64,000 bases of DNA from Geosiphon pyriformis (lineage: Eukaryota; Glomeromycota; Glomeromycetes; Archaeosporales; Geosiphonaceae), in assembly GCA_016748015.1 (NCBI GenBank), contig JAAOMT010000657.1, positions 339,762 through 403,761 on the forward strand. The letters run 5' to 3'. Below are positions 56,416 through 64,000 of the stretch, piece after piece (positions within the stretch are counted from its first letter, which is position 1; each line of letters starts with the position of its first letter). The translations under genes and the position numbers were made by a program. The notes beneath the pieces were generated by a model, which worked only from the letters and a program-made list of their open reading frames with translations, was not told where the DNA came from and searched no databases.

Positions 56416-57599
56416 ATGGGGGTTCTTCGCGAAGATCTAATTAATAGTGCTGTTAAATTTCTCAAAGATGCCAATATACAAAAACACTCTCTTCAGTCAA
56501 AGCTTTCTTTTTTAGAGTCTAAAGGGATGACTTCAGAGGAAATTGAGGAAGCTCTGAGGCAAGCAAAAGGCAGTCCGCCGTCTAAAGTAACTACAATGAT
56601 ATCTCCTCAACCCACCACCCAACTCATGGTCCCTACTGGTCAAGCCATGTATCCATCACCACCCCCAGTTACAAGAATGGATTGGCGAGATTATTTTATC
56701 GCTGCTATCTTTGTTGGTGGCCTTGGATACGCTATTGTCACGGTTGCAAAGGTTAAGTATAATTAACACTGGAACTCAATAATTTCATTCCATGCCTGTT
56801 TTTTAAATCTTTATATTCTACGACTATTTTTCTGATATCAAAATTCATCAGCGTTATCTTGGACCATTACTACGAACGCCCACTGCAAAGGAGCTCGAAA
56901 ATGATAAAAAGGCACTTGGGGATCAATTTACAACAACATCCGAGCGACTTGATCTTGTAAAAGCTGATTCCGATTTTGTTAGGAAACATATAGAAGAGTT
57001 AGCTACTCATACCAGAGAATCATTAGTTTCTCTGGATAATGTTCTTAAAGAACTGAAACAACAAGAAAGCAAAAGAGATACTGATATTGAAGCATTGAGG
57101 AAAGAAGTGGATCATATTAAATCATCAATACCCGAGGTGAGCTTTGCACTTTGTCTTTCAAATGTGTTTTAAAATGATTAACTTAATGTATATTAACAAA
57201 ATTTGATTTTACTAGTTTTTAAACAACTCTAAAGAATCTTATACAAAAGCACTTTTTGACTTACAAAATGAGTTGAAATCGCTGAAATCTCTCCTCCTTA
57301 ATCGACAGTCAAGCAATTTGGTAGCCAAACCGTCGATTGGTGAAATATACTCTCCCATCGCCGACTCTCCGATCACAAACACCCCATCATCCTCTTTTTC
57401 AGCCTCTCTTCCTAGTATCTTAGCTAACAACCAACCCTCTATTCCGTCTTGGCAATTGCCTCAGAATAACAGTACACTAACCTCGGCAAAGATTCCAATG
57501 GAGCCAAAAACTGCACCCCCTAATGATCAAAATACCTCCACACCTATTATTGCAACTAACGGGGATCAAGCCACAGATCCTGTCCAAGATGGATTATAA
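56416..57599 (+). CDS. PEX14: Peroxisomal membrane protein PEX14 (three exons)
   Basis: Exons 56416-56751, 56852-57136 and 57216-57599 join in phase 0 to about 334 residues. Introns (100 and 79 bp) have GTTAAG...TCATCAG and GTGAGC...TACTAG borders. Residues 1-50 form the PEX14 N-terminal domain (REDLINSAVKFLKDANIQ, FLESKGMTSEEIEEAL), which binds PEX5 cargo receptor and PEX19. A Pro-rich linker follows. A membrane segment lies at about 93-112 (YFIAAIFVGGLGYAIVTVAK), a coiled coil at about 125-205, and a Ser/Pro/Thr-rich tail. It docks cargo-loaded PEX5 at the peroxisomal membrane with PEX13/PEX17. Length and order fit fungal PEX14. It is intact, keeps CpGs and has balanced base composition, unlike its neighbours. 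Confidence 0.93.
56752..56851 (+). other. PEX14: PEX14 intron 1
   Basis: 100 bp, donor GTTAAGTATA and acceptor TTCATCAG. Splicing joins VTVAK to RYLGPLLRTPTAKE; without it the frame stops within five codons. Confidence 0.88.
57137..57215 (+). other. PEX14: PEX14 intron 2
   Basis: 79 bp, donor GTGAGC and acceptor TTTTACTAG. Splicing joins SSIPE to FLNNSKESYTKALFDLQ and continues the coiled-coil region. Confidence 0.85.
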
Positions 57600-57755
57600 C
57601 TTGGGCATTTTTCCCTTGATCTTTTATTCCTGATGATGCAATCATCTTAACAATTTGGCGAGTTTCTTTTGAATTGATTCTATTGAAAGATGTTTAATTT
57701 CATCCACATTTATAAATAGATGAATCAATATATAGATGTTTTTTTCCAATATTGT

Positions 57756-57761
57756 AATAAA
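57756..57761 (+). terminator. Candidate PEX14 polyadenylation signal
   Basis: AATAAA about 155 bp after the stop codon, followed by AT-rich DNA. Position is reasonable, but the hexamer is common in such AT-rich sequence. Confidence 0.4.
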
Positions 57762-57999
57762 ATGAATATATTAAAAAAAAATAAACATTGTGGGGTTTTA
57801 GAAACTTTAAAGTTCTTAATCATTTTTGATATTATCCATAAGAAAAAAAAATCTACTTTAAACATTTTGAGCATATTGTTTTAATACAACTTCATTTTTT
57901 TACATAATAGTTTTTATTTATGTTTTTGTAATTAAAATGGAATTTTAATAAATTGTAATTAATATAATGTTTAATTAGCACATAATTATAATTTTAAAT
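57762..57999. other. AT-rich spacer downstream of PEX14
   Basis: No gene recognised before the LINE-5 ORF2 start near 58013. Confidence 0.5.
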
Positions 58000-60279
58000 T
58001 ATGGTTTATTTAGAAAATTGCTACATGCAATATAAAAAAAATGAACAATTTTGCAAAACAGAAAAATATTATTAAATAGATATAAAGAAATAAACAATTT
58101 GGTTCTTGTTATTATTAAAATAAAGTTAAAAAGCAAAGTTTGTCTCTAAATTATAAATAAGTTTGATGATATTTAGATCTATATTTTTGGTTTAAAATCT
58201 GAATACTTGAATTTTAATATTGTAATTATTTAATTAAACATGTATATAAAGTTTTTAGATTGCTAATTAACTTCTATTAATTAAATTGTTTTTTAAGAAC
58301 AAACTTTCAGTTATTATTTTAAGACTTTATATTAATATTGCTTTGGTTATAAAAATTAATTCTTTGATTGTAAAGACTATAAATAAATTTTTGTTTATGA
58401 TTTTAGATAAAAATTTTAATAATAACTTTTAGAAAAGTGTTAATTTCAAAATATATCTTAACTTAAATCTGATTAATTTTTTAATAAAAGCTTAATTATC
58501 AAAATATTTACTTGAATAAATTTCAAAAAGTTAAAAAAACTATTAATTACATATTAATTTCTGCAAATTTTATTAATATTATAATTAACTATAATATTTT
58601 AAATACTGAAAAATACTTTAATATTAATTATAAATCTGTATTTGTTTTAATAAATTTAAATAGTCTGTTAAATATACAGTTAAACAATCTTTAAAAACAT
58701 ATTAATAAAAACTAATAGAAATTTAAAAATATTAATACTATTAAATAATCTTATTTTAAAAATATTATACTAATTATTATTATTATGTACTTTAAAAGGT
58801 TTTCTGTTTTAAAAATATTATTTAATTTAAATATAATATAAAATATTTTTTAAAAATTGTTTGTTTTAGTTATTAAATATTATTTAACTTTAATAAGATT
58901 TTAAATATTTATATTTTATTAAATTTAGATACAAATTTTGACAATATTAGATTTATTTTGTTTAAAATTAGAAAATTTTATTATATATTTAAGTTAACAA
59001 ATTACAAAAAACCAAAAAATTAATAAATAGAAAATTTTATTTTAGATAAAAATTATATAATTAAAAATATATTAAAATAATTATTTTACAAAATAATTTT
59101 TAATTACTTAATTATTAAAAAAAATTGGTTTTAGTTTTTAATAAAATTAAGTCAAAATAAATGCAATTATAGAAAGTTGGACAAAAAAAAAGCAGTTTTA
59201 AATGAAATTTTTAGTTAATAATATTAATAATAATACTTTTTTAAAAATAATAAATATTATTAATTTTAATAAAATATTAAGTATAATTAAAAATTTGCCA
59301 AATAAAAAAACTGCTAATTTGTCTAATATTACTAATAAATTCTAAAAACATTGTACAAATTAAGTTTAAAAATGTTTTTGGATCTTTTAAATATTTATTT
59401 AACATATAAGTCAGTTTTTTAATCTTAAAAAAAATCTAAATATTTATAATTTTTAAATTATATAAGTAAAAAAAAGGTTTAATCAATAATAAATCTATTA
59501 TTTTAATTGAAATTACTTAAAAAATTCTTTTTATTATTTTTTTTAATAGGATTTTTTTGGCTTATAACAGATTTAATATTTTTTGCAATAATAATTTTTC
59601 TGTTCTAAAAAATATTTTAATTTAGTTTTCAATTTTTACAGTTAGATTAATAATAAAAAATATAACAAAAAAAATCATGAATTTTGACTGGTTTTATAAA
59701 ACTTGTGTAAGTTTATGACTTTATTAACTAATACTATTTGAAAAATAGTTTAATTAAAGTAAAAATATATAAAATTTTTATAAAATTTTTTGGCAGCATT
59801 TACAATAACAGTTAATTAAATTATAATAAATTATAAATTAACAGATAAATATTAAATACATAATAGTTTAGACTAAAAAAATATTTTTTTTTATTTTTTT
59901 ATAAAATTTTTTATGATTCTCTTTTATATAAAGTAAAAAGACAGAAAAATTTGTATAATTACTAAATTAATATTAAGTTTGTTTACAAAACTGGCAAAGT
60001 TAAATTGGTTTAATATTTTATTTTACAGTTAAAGCTTTTATTAATAATATAATTTAAATAAAAAATAATCAAATTGCTACTTAATATATTTTAAATATTA
60101 CAAATAAATTCTTTTAATAAATGTTGTTTTAATTAACAGTAAAAAAACAATAGTTATTTTTATTAATTAAAAAATTAGAAATTTTTTTGGTTAATTAATA
60201 GTTTATTAATTTTAATTAAAAAATAAATAAATTTTATAAATTTTATAAATATTTAAATATTTTATTATTATTAAATAAG
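58000..60279 (+). mobile_element. LINE-5: very degraded LINE (endonuclease to RT)
   Basis: Begins at the ORF2 start ('tagaaaattgctacatgcaa' matches 7150-7169 of LINE-1). Recognisable pieces are INKFDDI and NIVII (58150-58230), NKLSVIILRLYINI (58300-58340), KTINYILISANFINIIINYNILN (58544-58605), and RT remnants around 59500-60250. It stops where the LINE-6 tail begins, in the RT segment normally reading YLGIFLS. It is the most AT-shifted LINE here. Confidence 0.7.
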
Positions 60280-63200
60280 TTTTTTATTTTTTTATTTTTT
60301 TATTTAATGAGTGTAGTCTAATCACTATCTAGTATACAAAATTAAATTAAGTAATCTTAACTAAATACAACTTATGTATTTACTATATATAATTAGCTAC
60401 TTAAGCTAATTTAAACAATATTATGTATTTATATAAATTATTAAACTACTATCAACACCAAAAAAGAAAACACAAGACAAATGTTTATCAAAACTTACTG
60501 TTATAGACTTGATAATATCAAACATATAAATTACTTCATTCAATAAATTCACACACAATCTATCAGCCAATATAGACATCATACTATTATCACTTACTAG
60601 TTTTTTTTATCTTCAACTTATGTTTCACTTTAACATATTATATTTTATAATAATAAAAATTGACCAGTTAATGAAAAAAATTCATTAATACAAAATAGCT
60701 TCTTTTTTATTGTCATATATTGTTAAAGCATTTTTAAGTTAATTTTTAAATATAAAATCTTTACAAAACACTAAGTACAATCCAATATTAAAAAGACAAA
60801 AAAACAGAGACCATAATATAAAAGAAAACATAAGCACTTTTTTATCAACCAATAATAACCAAAACTTAATGTAATCCAAAATTAACTTTTTTTACCAGGC
60901 TGTATCTTTTAAACACATAAATAAATGATTTGAAAATTCCACTTTTTTACAAAATAAACACAAAACACTCAGATAAGACTTGTTATATAGTCTTTTATAT
61001 ACAGTAATAAGAAGTTTTCCATGAATAATCTTTATTATATAAATTCTAAAATTAGCCATAAATCTGTCAATAATACCAACAAACATGTAAAAATTAGAAT
61101 GCTAAATCTTAACTATTCAAACCCAATTAATATTACAAACAAAAAACTTATTAATAATCTTGAAATTAAGATTTACTTTTCAATAAACATTAGCAATTGC
61201 TCTATAAATATCTCAAATAAAGTAATATGTATTATAAGCTATTGCCAAATTATTAGCCATCAAGTATTATTTTAAAATATTAGTAAAAAATATATAAAAG
61301 AATAATTAACAGCTTTAACCAGTTTATTAATATAATTATTACTAAACATATCTAAATAATTCTTAAATTTTAACCAAATTACTTTCAAATTCTTGTCTTT
61401 TATTAAATTGTTAACATAATGTTTTTTCATTCAACACCAGTTGTAAAAGTCTGGTTCAAATAAACCAAGTTCCAAAGTATATGCATTAATAGCTATTTGA
61501 ATATCTAAATACAAAATTACAGTACTAAAAAAGACACACATTCCAAAGCCAAAGTAATAATATACAGTTCAGTTATTGTAAAAAATATTATACTAAAAAA
61601 CCCAATACCAATATTCATATTTACATTTAAAAAATAAGCAACTGTTCCACCAGTCATCTCTGGTATATTCAATTTTTTAAGCAAATCATTAATATATACA
61701 TCAAAAACATCAACCCAAATTTTATACAGAAGATTTTTAATTGATCCAAAATTGTCTAAATTTAAGACATTATAAGAAACTGAATTCGAAACATTGTTAC
61801 CAATAGAATTTTAGCTATTAATTAGCATGAAATTACCCCTATAATTCTTATTATTAATTAATATATATTATTATCATTTCAATTATCACTTATTATTTAA
61901 TCAAATTATCAAATATTAATAATTTAATTTGTATTATAGAAATTAAGATAATCAAATTACACAATATTCTGAACCATTTAATATTCAAAAATTCGCCGAA
62001 ATTAGCAGAAATTGACCAAAATAATCAATAGTTTGTAGAAATAATTTGTAGTTTGCTGAAATATATCTTTAGTTTGTCAGAATTATAGCAAAAAAAAAGT
62101 GCAAGTTTAAAAACTAGTACTACAGCAAATTGTATAAAAAAAAAGCTTTTTTTTTCAAGAAAATATATTCTATTTTATCTTACTTTAGATATCTTAATTA
62201 GAACAAATTATCTTTTACATTCTTACAAAATCAAATAAAAATTAAATATTCAAAAACCAAATCCTTAATTATTATACTTGAAATTTTCTCAACACAACTA
62301 ACATTTTGAAATTGATTAGCTACCAATTTTAATAATCTGTTAATAACTCCAGGTCTGAATAAAAAATGTTTTTCTTGACAAAATTCTATTTCTTTTATAT
62401 TTCTTTTTCTTTTCTTATTATAATTATTAGAATAGTCTACAGATCAGATTTCTGTAAAAGAGTTGACTTTTACAGCAAAGTAACTACATATTTTTAGTAA
62501 GCTTCCAGACAAACAATTCCTGGAAAAGAGTTGATATTTACTACAATGTAAATACACAAAGTAACTGGCATAAAATTGATTATTCCACTTATAAGCCCAG
62601 TAGTTCAAATTATAGGAGATAATTTGAAGATAAATTCAGTTATTAAAGATTTAACTACTTTTAGAAAACGTGAATTCACAGCAAACAAATATTAACAACA
62701 TTAAAAAAAAAGAGCAAAAACTTCTGATAACAATATTTATCTTATCTTCAATAATAAATTCTAATCCACTCAAAAAACCAGATATTATAGCAAACCAAAA
62801 TAGAACAAAACTTCTCAAATTCAGTCTTTTTCAGTAACAAAAAATCTTTTAAGTCATTAAAACATTATGTTTGTCCAAAAGCCCATTATTAAAAACAATA
62901 CTATAATGTTTCAAAAAGACTATTGTTCTATACTAAGCCATTTTTTTTAAGATATTAAACATTAAAAATTTGTCTGAACTGCAAAAAACTTACAACAAAT
63001 TGTTTAATAATAAGATTTTATTATTCAAAAACACTTTTATTATTTTGGCAAAAAAATTGTTTACAGAACTAATCTTTAACTTAACTAGATATTATAAAAG
63101 ATTATTTAATGCTTAACCCAAAGCCTACAAATCCAAAAACTGATAATTAAAAAGTCTGTCAAGAATTTTTTTTAAATTAGCAAACAAAACTGTTAAAGTC

Positions 63201-64000
63201 ATTTTATTTTTAACTTGTAATTGCTTAAAGAATTTCAGATTATATAGTAACAGATAATGCAAAGCTTTATTAAAAAAGTTTTTAAGCAACTTAACTTTCA
63301 ATCTTAAATCCTTTTTAATTAAAAAATCTTATTTGTAGTAAACATTAACTGAAATAAAACTAAACTATATACAATAATAAATAATTGGCTATAAAACAAT
63401 AAAAACCAAGTAGCAAAACTGTTTATCTGAGATTGTTTTTCTCAAAATCATATTTGCAAAAAATCTAACATCTAAATAAGTCTTGGTTAAATTAGATTTA
63501 AATAAATCATTAGTAGAAAAATAAATTTCCAAGTAACAATAAAATTTGCTTTTTTTTGCAATTAATATAAGACTTTTACTAATAGTCAAAAAAACATTCT
63601 TAACTCTCTAGTTGATAAGAATGACTACTATCTTATTATTATTAATTAAAAAATTATTGATATCAAAGAATTTGCTAGCAATATTCAAAATATATTGAAT
63701 TAAGATCTGGCTATTTCCTATCTAAATTATGTTATTAACAAAAACTTTAACCACAAGAAATAAAGTTCTTACTTTTGTGTTTTCTAATCTATCTGTTTTG
63801 GCTACAAGTTTTGTGTTAATATAATAATTACATAAATATTTATGTCTTTTAACTTTATACAAGAAAAAGTCATAAAAAATTCTTCAAAGAAAAAATGAAA
63901 AAACTTTATTTTGGTCTAATTTATTATGTATATAATAACTTTTTAAAAAATCAAAGTTAGTTATAATTCTGTTAATCCTGTTTTAATATATGCTGTCAAT
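60280..64000 (-). mobile_element. LINE-6: degraded LINE, 3' part, with solo LTR inside
   Basis: The T-run at about 60280-60303 is the A-tail of a minus-strand copy. Then come the 3' UTR (60304-60480), the C-terminal cysteine motif with YKRLYNKSYLSVLCLFCKKVEFSNHLFMC read at about 61010-60920, RNase H (about 61660-61400, TELYIITLALECV), a solo LTR-1 (61795-62732) and RT (63589-63200, KTYLDVRFFANMILRK). The copy runs off the window edge. It probably inserted into LINE-5, which breaks at the same point. Confidence 0.75.
61795..62732 (+). mobile_element. Solo LTR-1 inserted in LINE-6
   Basis: 938 bp, TGTTACC...GATAACA. Flanks ACAT (61791-61794) and ATAT (62733-62736) are a 4-bp duplication with one transition. 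It shares the dyad array (near 61985-62075), the TATA region (62133 on) and the R/U5 stretch 'ttccagacaaacaattcctgg' with the other LTR-1 copies, but is more AT-shifted and shorter. Confidence 0.85.

Overview
This 64 kb window is very AT-rich eukaryotic DNA and looks like fungal, transposon-packed chromatin. The only host gene I can support is a three-exon PEX14 (peroxisomal docking protein) at 56416-57599. Almost everything else is nested, decaying retrotransposons plus one DNA transposon relic. From memory, the Gag-Pol, LINE and MULE proteins resemble those predicted from arbuscular-mycorrhizal fungi and their relatives (Glomeromycotina, e.g. Geosiphon and Rhizophagus). That assignment is recollection, not a search.

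Layout. 1-4050: solo LTR inside a second LTR family, inside a Ty3-type relic (Gag and protease, minus strand). 5163-11961: full-length 6.8 kb LINE (LINE-1, plus strand) with an 8-bp target duplication. 13600-43325: a four-level nest. A Mutator-like (MULE) transposase gene (13600-14803 and 42171-43325) is split by LINE-2 (14804-42170, minus). LINE-2 is split by a 9.9 kb Ty3 element (Ty3-1, 20306-40046, minus). Ty3-1's gag is split by a second 9.9 kb copy of the same family (Ty3-2, 27768-37627, plus). Each junction has a target-site duplication, and net lengths after subtraction agree (LINE-2 6765 bp against LINE-1 6799 bp; Ty3-1 9877 bp against Ty3-2 9860 bp). 44515-48726: two older Ty3 relics and an LTR. 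48727-54400: degraded LINE-3 carrying a solo LTR. 54978-55437: short 5'-truncated LINE-4. 55990-57761: PEX14 with a CpG-retaining upstream islet. 58000-64000: LINE-5 and LINE-6 relics, opposed, with another solo LTR.

The most interesting system is the Ty3 family of Ty3-1 and Ty3-2. Its single-frame polyprotein reads Gag, zinc knuckle, protease, a cysteine-rich module, a dUTPase domain with all five motifs in place, RT, RNase H and integrase. After it comes a conserved accessory ORF of about 239 codons with no recognised fold, which runs over the polypurine tract and stops inside the 3' LTR. At the other end, a reading frame inside the LTR is in phase with gag. The U3 promoter region carries six dyad motifs spaced 20 bp apart just upstream of a TATA box.

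Decay is dominated by C-to-T and G-to-A changes that create stop codons and remove catalytic residues. CpG survives mainly at PEX14 and in one short islet near 12.9 kb. No transposon here looks able to encode its proteins as it stands.
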